From contig DAXT01000006.1 of the NCBI GenBank assembly GCA_002506535.1, positions 1-64,000 on the forward strand: a DNA stretch of 64,000 nucleotides. Reading direction: 5' to 3'. Below the pieces are notes generated by a model. It was not told the origin of the DNA, made no database searches, and was given only the letters and a program-made list of their open reading frames with translations. Numbering within the stretch: the first letter of the stretch is position 1; the number at the start of each line of letters is the position of its first letter. The translations under genes and the position numbers were made by a program. Shown here one piece after another: positions 50,326 to 58,716 of this stretch. The stretch is from Methanothrix harundinacea. GTDB taxonomy: Archaea > Halobacteriota > Methanosarcinia > Methanotrichales > Methanotrichaceae.

Positions 50326-52617
50326 TTAGCTGGCAGAAGTTGGCGTGATCGATGTTTCTTTGCAGAATTCAAGGATGTTTTTTAGATTTCTCGCTACCCC
50401 ACGATTTCTCTCGGGAAATGCCTCATTTGTATAGATTTTGAGAGCGTCTTGATAAGCTTTGATCGCCCGCTTGCAGTTTTCACCCTGGTCTTCAACCTCA
50501 GCGAGCGTTTTGTATGCATTTCCTAGACTGTTCTGGGTCATAGCATAATCCATTGGAAAGCGGTCGATAGTATATACTTCAAGAGCATCCTGGCAAGCTT
50601 TAATCGCCATTTTGCAGTTTTCAGCCTGGCTTTCAACCCGTGCTAGTGTTTGATATGCAACCCCGAGGTTGTTCTGAGTCATGGCATAATCCATTGGAAA
50701 TCGATCTCGGGTCCTGACTTTGAGGGCTTCAAGATGGGCTTTGATCGCCCGCTTGCAGTTTTCTGCTTTACTATCAGTTTTTTTAGAAACCTCAGCGAGC
50801 CTGCGATACGCATTCCCCATATTGTTCTGGGTCGCCGAGTAATCAATTGGGAATTTGTCTAGGGTCCTGACTTTGAGGGCTTCCTGGCATGCTTCGATTG
50901 CCTTTTCGATTGCCTTCATGGTGTTTTCATATTTGTCTTCAACATCAGCGAGTTGGCAATATGCATTCCCCATGTTGTTCTGAGTCGCAGCATAATCAAT
51001 CGGGAATTGTTCTAGGGTCCTGACCTTGAGGGCTTCCTGGTATGCTTCGATCGCCATCTTGCAGTTTTCAGCCATATCTTCAACTTCAGCCAGAGTGCTG
51101 TATGCATTCCCCATATTGTTCTGGGTCGCCGAGTAATCAATTGGGAATTTGTCTAGGGTCCTGACTTTGAGGGCTTCCTGGAAGGCTTCGATCGCTCTTT
51201 TGCAGTTTTCAGTCTTGTCTTCAACATCAGCGAGTATGCAGTATGCATTTCCTAGGTTGTTCTGAGCCGCAGCGTATTGAATGGGGACGCGGTTTAAGTG
51301 GTTGATCGCTTCCTCGTATGCTTCGATCGCAATCCACAGATAAGTTCTCTTTTCTATGTATACGAGTCCAAGATTACATGCCCGGCTTCCAATGTTGAAC
51401 AACGCTTCAGGATCTCCAGAGAATAAATTTTTCGTAAATTTTAAATTATCTATGAGATCAAAGCCGTTTCCTACCACGTATTGCAGATAGGCTTCCTCTG
51501 CTTGCAGACGTTTCTCGGCTTCTGGAACTTCTATAAATCCTAAATCTTTTAAATTATCGATGGCGGTTTTCCATTCATAATTTTTCAGATCTATCTCTTC
51601 GACCATCTCGCAGACCCGTTTTATCCGTTCGATGGAGAAGATCTCACGCTCATCATAGATTCCCGCGTAATAGAGGCGCTTTATCGACCTAAGTATACCT
51701 TTTTCTATCCCGCCACACCCTCTGAACCTCTCCCGCATAGTATCCAATTTTATGAATATTGACCCGATATTGCCGTCAAACTCGGATGGCATCTCCGCTC
51801 CGATCGTCTTCTGAATATAATCGGCCTCTTCTTCTGAGATTTTGGCTATTTCCACAGGATATTCAAAGATGAACGAAAGCTGACTTTCCATCTTCTGCGA
51901 TAATTTAGCATATTCTGGCCCAGAACGACATGAAGCTACTATTGCGATATCTTTCTTTTTTAAAATCTCTCGGATCAGGTAATAAAAATTCTGCATGTCT
52001 GCGAATTTATCGATATCATCAATGAAGACGACCCGCTTTCTCCAGAACTTGGAATGAAAAGGAATTTGGAAACTCTCGGGATTTATGTCTACAAGCCTCG
52101 GGATCAGAACGTCCCGAGGTTTCTCCAAGCTTCTCAGGGCCTGATAAATCGCCCGAGATTTTCCCGCCAGGGGACTTCCCAAAACCAAGACATTTTTATT
52201 ACTTACTATCTTATCTCGAATAATTTTATCGTTTTCTCTCTCATAATAATATTCCAAAAAGCCGTGTTCGGGTTTGCCGCGGAGCCCCAAAACCTCCTCC
52301 GGTCGTAGTGTCGACGATTTTTTCCATACGACATCGTAATATGACTTAAATCGTCTATTTCGATAGTAAATCAGCTTTAATAGGTTCAATGCCTTATTTG
52401 GAACTCCGAATAATATTACTATTATAATGGCTACAATAACACTTTTAATTATTGTATCTATATTTTCTGCCAGATAGGTTGGCCAGCTAATTGTGAGCGA
52501 AATCCCCTCAATATATGCGGGAAAATGTGAAACGTATTCAGTGAGAGACAAACTGGCATGGACTGGGAATAGAAAAAGCGCGGCTGCAGCGATAATTACC
52601 AGTTGTCTCCTTCTCAC
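50326..52617 (-). CDS. Membrane-anchored P-loop NTPase with tetratricopeptide repeats
   Basis: The 763-aa protein starts with a signal-like helix and a membrane helix at about residues 58-78 (IIKSVIVAIIIVILFGVP). A P-loop NTPase follows: Walker A VLGSPLAGKSRAIY near 147-157, Walker B RVVFIDDIDKFAD near 193-203 and IVASCRSGPEY as a sensor-like motif. A helical winged region (about 300-430) leads to six or seven TPRs (about 440-750) of the form Y-x-x-TQNNMGNAY-x-x-LAEVED...NCKMAIEAYQEALKV. This is a STAND-like sensor arrangement. The gene is A+T-richer than its surroundings, and its TPR units are nearly identical in DNA. Confidence 0.85.
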   Translation of the reverse strand: MRRRQLVIIAAAALFLFPVHASLSLTEYVSHFPAYIEGISLTISWPTYLAENIDTIIKSVIVAIIIVILFGVPNKALNLLKLIYYRNRRFKSYYDVVWKKSSTLRPEEVLGLRGKPEHGFLEYYYERENDKIIRDKIVSNKNVLVLGSPLAGKSRAIYQALRSLEKPRDVLIPRLVDINPESFQIPFHSKFWRKRVVFIDDIDKFADMQNFYYLIREILKKKDIAIVASCRSGPEYAKLSQKMESQLSFIFEYPVEIAKISEEEADYIQKTIGAEMPSEFDGNIGSIFIKLDTMRERFRGCGGIEKGILRSIKRLYYAGIYDEREIFSIERIKRVCEMVEEIDLKNYEWKTAIDNLKDLGFIEVPEAEKRLQAEEAYLQYVVGNGFDLIDNLKFTKNLFSGDPEALFNIGSRACNLGLVYIEKRTYLWIAIEAYEEAINHLNRVPIQYAAAQNNLGNAYCILADVEDKTENCKRAIEAFQEALKVRTLDKFPIDYSATQNNMGNAYSTLAEVEDMAENCKMAIEAYQEALKVRTLEQFPIDYAATQNNMGNAYCQLADVEDKYENTMKAIEKAIEACQEALKVRTLDKFPIDYSATQNNMGNAYRRLAEVSKKTDSKAENCKRAIKAHLEALKVRTRDRFPMDYAMTQNNLGVAYQTLARVESQAENCKMAIKACQDALEVYTIDRFPMDYAMTQNSLGNAYKTLAEVEDQGENCKRAIKAYQDALKIYTNEAFPERNRGVARNLKNILEFCKETSITPTSAS
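50490..51300 (-). repeat. Near-identical TPR-encoding DNA repeats
   Basis: Units of about 144-150 bp recur within the TPR region. One 78-bp stretch at 50810-50887 is identical to 51104-51181. Such identity implies recent unit duplication or gene conversion. Confidence 0.8.
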
Positions 52618-52738
52618 ATCAACAAGTCTCTCTACATCTGCATATTAATTTTTCGTACCTTCGCCCATCTTTCATCGCCCCCCGCACTTTCTGATCATCT
52701 ATCGCCGCAGCCTTCGGCCACATCACAAGATCCCCCTC

Positions 52739-53095
52739 TCACAGAACCCTCTTCAGCAGCGCAATCCGCCTAAATAAAAGCCCGCTCGCCACAAAGCAGA
52801 GCGGCACCGCCACCGCCGCCGCCACGGCGAACTTGGCGAGGGGGTGCCACGCGAAGCCCCGCAGCGCGGCGGTGACGAGGATCAGGATCACCGGGTGGAA
52901 GACGTAGACCGCGAAGCTGTTCTCGGCCATGAACCGGGGAAGCCTCCCGCCGCAGTTGAAACGCTCCCGGAATATGACGACTATGCCGAGGCAGATCGCA
53001 ACGCCGAAGAAGGCCTCCCAGAGGGCGCGGGCGGCGCTCTGCCAATTAAGGCCCCCCGCGATCCGGGCAGCCTCTGCATCTTCATGGCTCCGATT
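52739..53095 (-). pseudogene. C-terminal stump of an acyltransferase-3 family membrane protein
   Basis: The frame reads GGLNWQSAARALWEAFFGVA, ICLGIVVIFRERFN, FMAENSFAVYVFHPVILILV and further hydrophobic helices, ending LFRRIALLKRVL. This matches the last roughly 110 residues of acyltransferase-3 (OafA-like) integral membrane proteins, which are normally 350-400 aa. An in-frame TAA lies at 53096-53098 and no N-terminal helices are encoded upstream. A 63-aa ORF from ATG 52930 survives but would lack the catalytic part. Confidence 0.72.
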
Positions 53096-53134
53096 TTATG
53101 GGGATGGGGCAGGGGAAGATCAGGAGGCTGTCTT

Positions 53135-53854
53135 TCAAAGGGCCCCTTTCTCCTCGACGGCGAACTCCTTTATATCGAGGAACCGGACAGCTCCCCGAGT
53201 GATGGCCTCCCCCTCCTCGATCACGAGCCTCTTTTTGAAGATCGGCCCGTCTAGGACGAACGTGTGAAACTCGCCATTCTCGCCGCAGGGGTCGATGGAG
53301 GGGTCGAGGGCCCGCAAGGCCGGGACGAACTCCTCGTCGATCCGGCGGCCGAGCCACTCGTCCCCCAGAAGGTCGGCCTTTACGCCGACGACGACCGCCT
53401 CAAAGCCGGCTTCGAGAAGCTCCCCTATGACCTCCTCCGAGTTCATATTCCAGATCGGCATCACAACCTCGATCGCAAGGCTGGCGCAGATCCGGTCCAC
53501 CAGGGGGCCGTGGGTCCTTATGTGGCCGAAGACGGCGGAGGAGATCTTTGCGCCCCTCTTCCTGTCGGCCCCGTCTAGTCGGCGAAAGACCCGCTTGAAC
53601 TCCTCCTCGTAGGACGAAAAGCCGGTCCTGATGAGGGGCATCCCGAGAGAATCGGCCTGGGCCGCCAGGAGGGCGGGGCTCACCTCGTGGGCCCCCTCCC
53701 GATTTTGATTCCAGAAGCTGAGGAGGTACCTCACCTTCACCCCCGCCTCCATCGCCTTGTACGCCGCGAGGCACCCGTCCTTACCCCCCGTCCAGGAGAC
53801 GACGGCTCCGGAGCCGCTCGCCCCCTCCTCTCTTCCGGATCTTTCGCCCTTCAT
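53135..53854 (-). CDS. Dph6-like ATP-pyrophosphatase (diphthine--ammonia ligase family)
   Basis: The protein of about 239 aa has the N-type ATP-pyrophosphatase loop AVVSWTGGKDGCLAAYKA. Family features include LLSFWNQNREGAHEVSPALL, AVFGHIRTHGPLVDRICA, MPIWNMNSEEVIGELLEAGF, WLGRRIDEEFV and GENGEFHTFVLDGPIF. This group (MJ0570-like) includes the enzyme that amidates diphthine to diphthamide on elongation factor 2, although paralogs exist. ATG 53854 (MKGERSGRE) is preferred over the repeat-like MRTRTRMRMR extension from 53887, which is encoded by a CTCATCCTCGTC-type simple repeat. Confidence 0.85.
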   Translation of the reverse strand: MKGERSGREEGASGSGAVVSWTGGKDGCLAAYKAMEAGVKVRYLLSFWNQNREGAHEVSPALLAAQADSLGMPLIRTGFSSYEEEFKRVFRRLDGADRKRGAKISSAVFGHIRTHGPLVDRICASLAIEVVMPIWNMNSEEVIGELLEAGFEAVVVGVKADLLGDEWLGRRIDEEFVPALRALDPSIDPCGENGEFHTFVLDGPIFKKRLVIEEGEAITRGAVRFLDIKEFAVEEKGAL

Positions 53855-53887
53855 AACCCTCATCCTCATCCTCGTCCTCGTCCTCAT

Positions 53888-54861
53888 CTTCGTCTACGTC
53901 ATCGATCTCATCGGAAAAAACGGCCGCCGCGATCGGCCATCAATCCTACGGATCTCGCCTGATCGCAGAGATCGCGCATATCTGCCGGACCATCGCCGCT
54001 GGAGTTATAATAGTTTTGAGGTTCAAATCTTCGAAGATTGAGGCGGCGGGGCAAATAGAGAGCATTGCGGCCTGGAGCGGTCTGGGGCTCTCGTTTAACG
54101 CTCGAAGAAAAGAGGCGGAAATAGGTGGAAATAGGCGGAAATAGGTGGAAATAGGCGGAAATAGGTGGAAATAGGTGGAAAATTGTATGAGAGCGGAAGA
54201 ATCGAGCCTCAGGCGGAACAGCACCGACGACGGCGCCCTTTAGATTTAGAGGGCGAGATCATCCTTATGATCTCCTGTCCGCCCCGAGACCGACTCAAAG
54301 CCGGGTCAGAATAGAAGCACAGCGCCGTCCTCTTCCACGGCGTCTCTCTTTTTTGCGAGAACCCGAAAGCTCCAATATATAGCCGGGCCAGATCTTCCCT
54401 TCTGACAATAGCTTTGTGCCGCATATCGCCCTCGACGAGGGCTCTTCGAAGTTGGCTGATTCTGGTATCTGCATCGCCTTTTACGGCGTGCATATCTTTG
54501 ACCCCGCTGGTCTTCAACCAAATCCATAACCGGATGCTGCCCCGAAGAGAGCACCTCTCAGGTCTAGCCTGAAGAGCTCGCCGGCGTTCTCGCCCCCGTC
54601 CTTCCAGCGCGAAATGCGGCAAATACATACATACTCGTTATTGCTATTTCTAATTTGCGGTCGATCTCCTGGGAGCCGGAGAGAGGCAGCGGATTCGACC
54701 GATCCCGGGGCCGCGGTATGCAACCCCTCAGATTGGTCCTATTCTGCATAACGACCTGCTTATTATGCAGGATGTTAGCATCTGGAATGGCGTAATTGTT
54801 ATAAGCTTTGAGAGCCTCTGTCAATTCGGGGAAGAATCACAGATTATCTGAGGTTAGTGAA
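53888..54861. other. Long gene-poor region
   Basis: No frame here resembles a known family. It contains the 10-bp tandem repeat at 54114 and scattered short frames on both strands (for example 54209-54628 minus, Arg-rich) without convincing start signals. TTATAAGC at about 54799-54806 may be the promoter of the secreted protein at 54862. Confidence 0.5.
54114..54183. repeat. 10-bp tandem repeat (GGYGGAAATA), seven units
   Basis: Units alternate GGCGGAAATA and GGTGGAAATA, ending with GGTGGAAAAT. The order C-T-C-T-C-T-T suggests duplication of a 20-bp dimer. It is not in a credible coding frame. Confidence 0.85.
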
Positions 54862-55290
54862 ATGAGAAGAGTTGTGCTGTTATCGGTCTTATTGTGCTTT
54901 CTCGCAATGGCGACGGCATCGTCTAAAGAGGGGACGGATCTGCAGCCCCCGGACTGGCTCTCATCCGGCGTCGGCCAGATCACCTACTACGGCCCCTTCG
55001 GCTATCCCACGGGGGTCATCTCGTACGATCAGTGGTACCCTCTTTCGCGACCCTTCGTTGAAGGCACCACGTTCGTCTATCCCATCTCAGTGAGATATTA
55101 TGACGATAGGATGCTACACGACGAATGGTATCCTGTGGCGAGATCGTTCCTGGACGGTCCTTCGTACCCGCCATATTACTACGCCAGCCTTCAGCCAGCT
55201 TATATAGACGGGAGCTGGTGGAGAGATCCGCGGGGTTATAGGCCGTTATATAAAATAGGTCCGGGGTACCTGCTCAGCTCAGCCCGCTGA
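54862..55290 (+). CDS. Small Tyr/Pro/Trp-rich secreted protein
   Basis: The 142-aa protein starts MRRVVLLSVLLCFLAMATAS, a signal peptide. The mature part is unusually rich in Tyr, Pro and Trp with two related segments: ISYDQWYPLSRPFVEGTTF and LHDEWYPVARSFLDGPSY. These suggest an internal duplication of about 50 residues around the (D)xWYP-x-xR-x-F motif. I do not recognise a family. The upstream frame is open from 54808, but the ATG at 54862 follows GAGGTTAGTGA and precedes the signal peptide. It stands alone. Confidence 0.75.
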   Translation: MRRVVLLSVLLCFLAMATASSKEGTDLQPPDWLSSGVGQITYYGPFGYPTGVISYDQWYPLSRPFVEGTTFVYPISVRYYDDRMLHDEWYPVARSFLDGPSYPPYYYASLQPAYIDGSWWRDPRGYRPLYKIGPGYLLSSAR

Positions 55291-55638
55291 TTCGGATGAC
55301 GACGATGGATCCTCCCGAGGCCCGATGGAGGGCGATTCAGATGGGACTTGGACCTCCTCGAGCCTTCGGCACTTCGAGCTTGAGATCGGCTCTATGACAC
55401 AAAGCGGGGTTCGAGGAGCCCATCCGGTTCGTGACTTGACCGGAAGGTAGCTGATGGCTGGACAGATAGCCTCACAAGTGACGATCTGAGGGCGGCAGAT
55501 AGATGGATCAGCCAAATACCGTGGGATAATTCATCACTATGGGATCACGGCCCACCAGGAGAATCGGACGGATGAGTTATCCGGCTCTCTCCTCTTGGGT
55601 CGGCTGCTCATGAATCTATCTTGAAACGGTTGGCCGGG
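55291..55638. other. Intergenic region, nothing recognised
   Basis: Only short frames without ribosome-binding sites are seen. It separates the convergent secreted-protein and flavoprotein genes. Confidence 0.4.
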
Positions 55639-56301
55639 CTATCCCATCTTCTTCCAGTGCTCGTACTCATGGGTCCAGGCTTCTCTATTCATCTCCACCA
55701 GGGCCTTGAAGCGATCCCGCATTTCCCGGTGAAGGGCCTCCTGGTCTGGGTACGATCTCTTGGTTCTTATGGCCTCCACGAGATCTTGACCCAGGGCGAA
55801 GGCCTCCTCCTCCGCCGCCTCCATCTCTCCTGGCATCCTCGCGGACGCCCCGGCCTCGCCCACCGCATCAGCCCCCAAGCCCGTCAGGATCCTGTTGAGG
55901 TAGCCTGTCACCTCCTCCGAGGAGGGGCTTCCGGCGGTGGCCACGGAGCACCCGTACTTGCCGGTGAGGTGCTGACAGTGGACGGCGTCGGCCATCCTGT
56001 CGATCATCGTCTTCATCTGGGCCGTGGCGCAGTGGAAGTAGTTGGGGGATCCCAGCACCAGACCGTCACAATCCAGGATCTTCCGGTAAAGCTCCTCGAA
56101 ATCGTCCTCGTGGACGCATCTGCCCCTGGCAAAGCAGGTCCCGCACGCGTTACAGTATTTGATATCCAGCCTGCAGAGATCTATAATCTCCGTCTGTGCA
56201 CCCGATTCTCTTGAGCCGGCCAGCACCGCCTCGACCAATCTGAGGGTCTGGCTCTTTCTGCCCCTGGGGCTCGCGTTTATCCCTAGAATCTTCAACTTCA
56301 T
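55639..56301 (-). CDS. Iron-sulfur flavoprotein / NADPH-dependent FMN reductase family
   Basis: The protein of about 220 aa has a flavodoxin-like fold starting MKLKILGINASPRGRKSQT. The compact cysteine motif CNACGTCFARGRC (C-x2-C-x2-C-x5-C) is typical of the archaeal iron-sulfur flavoprotein Isf and related enzymes. It also has LVLGSPNYFHCATAQMKTMI for FMN contact. Isf of Methanosarcina takes electrons from ferredoxin and reduces O2 or H2O2, but many relatives have unknown roles. The frame is open from 56337; ATG 56301 is at the conserved start. It lies downstream of the beta-CASP gene on the same strand. Confidence 0.88.
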   Translation of the reverse strand: MKLKILGINASPRGRKSQTLRLVEAVLAGSRESGAQTEIIDLCRLDIKYCNACGTCFARGRCVHEDDFEELYRKILDCDGLVLGSPNYFHCATAQMKTMIDRMADAVHCQHLTGKYGCSVATAGSPSSEEVTGYLNRILTGLGADAVGEAGASARMPGEMEAAEEEAFALGQDLVEAIRTKRSYPDQEALHREMRDRFKALVEMNREAWTHEYEHWKKMG

Positions 56302-56385
56302 CCCTCTATTCGTCTCTTTTGGAAAGGAGATGGTCATCTTCCTGGTAAAGGATACTTCTCCGGTCGGGTATATCCCGGGTCCCCG

Positions 56386-57939
56386 TCAAAATCTCAGGGT
56401 TTCGCCTTCGTCGACGAGGGTCGCCTTCTCGAACCTCTCGATAAACCACTCTCTCGCCTCGGTATGGACGGGGACGATATGGTCGGGATCGATCTGATCT
56501 ACTACCCAGGCGAGATCCTCCCTGGATGCATGCCCAGATGCGTGAAACCCCCTCTCAAAGCTCGGCCTGTACTCCCCGCCCTCCGTCTTCGTTACAGAGA
56601 ATCCGGCGGGGGTTATGCCGAACCGGCGGAGCCAGTGCCACAGCCTGACAAAATCGATCTCCATCTCCTCGTTGAAGGCCTCACACGCCGAATAGATATA
56701 GCTTCCACCCTCCGGCTTTATGTCCAGGAGGTGCTTCATGTCGAAGAAGGAGAAGGCGAGGATGTAGTTATCGGGGTTCTCCCGGATCGAGGCATGACCG
56801 ACGTATCGGTCGCCGTAGTTGGGCAGGACCGCCTCCTCCTCCCACTTTCGAGACTTATTTATGATCTCATCGTAGACTCTCAGGGCTTCAGATACAGAGG
56901 CTCCGCCGATGGAGGCGAGGGCGTGGAGCATATAGATGTCCTTTGCGGGGACGACGAGCTGCCTTCCTGTCTTCGTGGCGATCTCCTGGAAGGAGGAGAG
57001 CCTCTCGAAGTTCCTGGCGGAGAAGTCGGCGATGACGAGCCCCGACGACTTCTCTACGGCCTCGAGGCAGACGTCGCGGACAGACCGCTCCGTCGTCGCC
57101 TCTCCGTCCGGGGATCCGCTCCGCCCGGCCCGGGTACCCTCGATGATCAACACCGATGCATCTTCTGCCTCTTTTACGAACTTTCGTGTCGCATCTCCGT
57201 TCATCCCATGGAGCCGGAAATCTCCGGTATAGGCGACGGTCGTCTCGCCCCGGAGGATGAAGGCCGTCGCCCCGAAGATGGAATGGTCGACGGGATACGG
57301 GGATATCTCAAAGGGCAAGGGCTTCTCAGCGTAACAGCACAAGGCTCCGGGATCCAGTCTCTTGGCGTTCTTTCCGTCCTGGCCCGGCCTTCTTGATAAG
57401 AATGCGTCCAGCTCCTGCGACGGCTCCTCGGTGCAGCAGAAGTCTCTTCCCTGGTAGTTGATTCTCCGATCGGAAGAGAGGCGCAAGCCGAGATCGTCGG
57501 ACGGTCCCCTCGGCGAAAAGTACGCCGTATCCCCCTCGATGGAGGCGTTGGTGGTATCCTGCATCCCCTTCAGTATGACGATGCTCTCCGGGGACGCAAC
57601 GATCGGTATCTCCTTTCGAAGGGTTCCCATATTCCCGCAGTGGTCCATGTGGGCGTGGCTTAGAAGAACGGCGGAGACATCGAGGGCCGGATACCGGTCC
57701 ATGGAGAGGTCCCCGGGGATCAGATCCGGCCGGTAGATGTTGAGCCTCGGCAGAAGGTCGAGGTGGACCAGGTCGTGGATGCCGCGGGTATCGCGGTTCT
57801 TCAGAAACTCCTCGTAGAAGATGCCGTACTTCGAGAAGTTCTTTCCAAAATCCAGGAAGACCCCCCGCCCCTTCTCTTCCAGGTACAGCTTATTGCCGCC
57901 TATCCCGCGGGCTCCATCGTAGACGGTGAGCGATGTCAT
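56386..57939 (-). CDS. Beta-CASP metallo-beta-lactamase, RNase J-like
   Basis: The protein of about 517 aa opens TSLTVYDGARGIGGNKLYLE, typical of RNase J-like enzymes. It has the metal motif LLSHAHMDHCGNMG near residue 95, then PVDHSIFGATAFIL, YTGDFRLHGMNG, a beta-CASP domain with VLIIEGTRAG and VVPAKDIYMLHALAS, and the C-terminal HASGHASREDLAW and IVPVHTEARE. Such enzymes process or degrade RNA, but this sequence is divergent from canonical archaeal aRNase J and has an insertion after the metal motif (about 140-200), so a different substrate is possible. ATG 57939 has a GGAGGG site. A decayed copy of its 3' end lies at 19136. Confidence 0.82.
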   Translation of the reverse strand: MTSLTVYDGARGIGGNKLYLEEKGRGVFLDFGKNFSKYGIFYEEFLKNRDTRGIHDLVHLDLLPRLNIYRPDLIPGDLSMDRYPALDVSAVLLSHAHMDHCGNMGTLRKEIPIVASPESIVILKGMQDTTNASIEGDTAYFSPRGPSDDLGLRLSSDRRINYQGRDFCCTEEPSQELDAFLSRRPGQDGKNAKRLDPGALCCYAEKPLPFEISPYPVDHSIFGATAFILRGETTVAYTGDFRLHGMNGDATRKFVKEAEDASVLIIEGTRAGRSGSPDGEATTERSVRDVCLEAVEKSSGLVIADFSARNFERLSSFQEIATKTGRQLVVPAKDIYMLHALASIGGASVSEALRVYDEIINKSRKWEEEAVLPNYGDRYVGHASIRENPDNYILAFSFFDMKHLLDIKPEGGSYIYSACEAFNEEMEIDFVRLWHWLRRFGITPAGFSVTKTEGGEYRPSFERGFHASGHASREDLAWVVDQIDPDHIVPVHTEAREWFIERFEKATLVDEGETLRF

Positions 57940-58172
57940 CTCTTCCCTCCAGCCCATAGTCGGGATCTGAAAATATAAATATTTGGAGGTCCCACGGCTC
58001 AATTCGAGGATTCATATAGGACGCCAGTCCGTCTCGAACCGGATCATGCGGCCCGCCGCATCTCCAATCGAGGTCGGATCCGGATATTTCCGTCGCCGGC
58101 AGCTCTGCCTCAACCCAGGTCCTTCGAGGAGACGCCGTCAGCTCGCCACGATCTCCTCGATCCGCCCGGAAT

Positions 58173-58655
58173 CTAGCCGACCTTTTCTTCTCCGCTGCCC
58201 AGGGCCGCGACTATCGAGGAGTCGAGGGCGGCGGCTCTCTTGCGCAGGAGTTCGTCCTCCGCCTCCATCAGCCGGGCCAGGTCCCGCCGGAGGGGGCCGA
58301 TACGAACCTCTGCCTCCTCCCGGGGGAGGGCTGTCGACTCCCGGACGATCTCCTCCAGCCTGGCGAGGTGCCGATCTGAGGGGCTCGGTGAGGCGAGGGC
58401 TTCGATGAGGTCTGATATGGCGGCGGCGGCCCTCTGGCCCCGGTCCGTCAGGTCGAGCCTCCTGATCCTCCCCTCCGGCGCCGAGGTGACGAGACCATCT
58501 CTCTCCATCTCGGCGAGGATCTTGAGGGTATGGGGGACGGTGGAGTCGATCTCCTTGGCGACGGCGGAGGGGTAGGCGGGGGCGAGGTCCCTGATGGCGA
58601 GCAGCGCCCTCGCCGGTTTGTCCCTCAAGAAGAAGAAGGCGATATCCCCTTCCAT
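58173..58655 (-). CDS. Winged-HTH transcriptional regulator (MarR/ArsR-like)
   Basis: The 160-aa protein has an N-terminal winged helix: LLAIRDLAPAYPSAVAKEID, then STVPHTLKILAEMERDGLV as the recognition helix and APEGRIRRLDLTDRGQR as the wing. A long C-terminal helical region (HLARLEEIVRESTALPREEA, LARLMEAEDELLRKR) probably dimerises. No ligand-binding cysteine cluster is seen. It may regulate the adjacent lipoprotein gene or itself. ATG 58655 is 62 nt beyond the lipoprotein stop on the same strand. Confidence 0.8.
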   Translation of the reverse strand: MEGDIAFFFLRDKPARALLAIRDLAPAYPSAVAKEIDSTVPHTLKILAEMERDGLVTSAPEGRIRRLDLTDRGQRAAAAISDLIEALASPSPSDRHLARLEEIVRESTALPREEAEVRIGPLRRDLARLMEAEDELLRKRAAALDSSIVAALGSGEEKVG

Positions 58656-58716
58656 ATCATCCTCTGACGTCCTCGAAGGGTGGGGTGCGGGGGGCGAACC
58701 CCATACCCTCTCTCCT

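Noticed and set aside
50490..51300. CRISPR or mobile-element repeats in the NTPase gene
   Set aside because: The period of about 147 bp is in frame and encodes TPR units, so the repeats are protein repeats.
54114..54183. CRISPR-like array
   Set aside because: Units are 10 bp with no spacers, so it is a simple tandem repeat. No other spaced repeats were found in the window.
53946..54224. Minus-strand frame with repeating STYFHLFPPIS
   Set aside because: It is only the translation of the 10-bp tandem repeat.
54209..54628. Arg-rich 139-codon minus-strand frame in the gene-poor gap
   Set aside because: The segment VRREDLARLYIGAFGFS looks faintly protein-like, but the start, composition and ends are unconvincing; possibly a remnant, not annotated.
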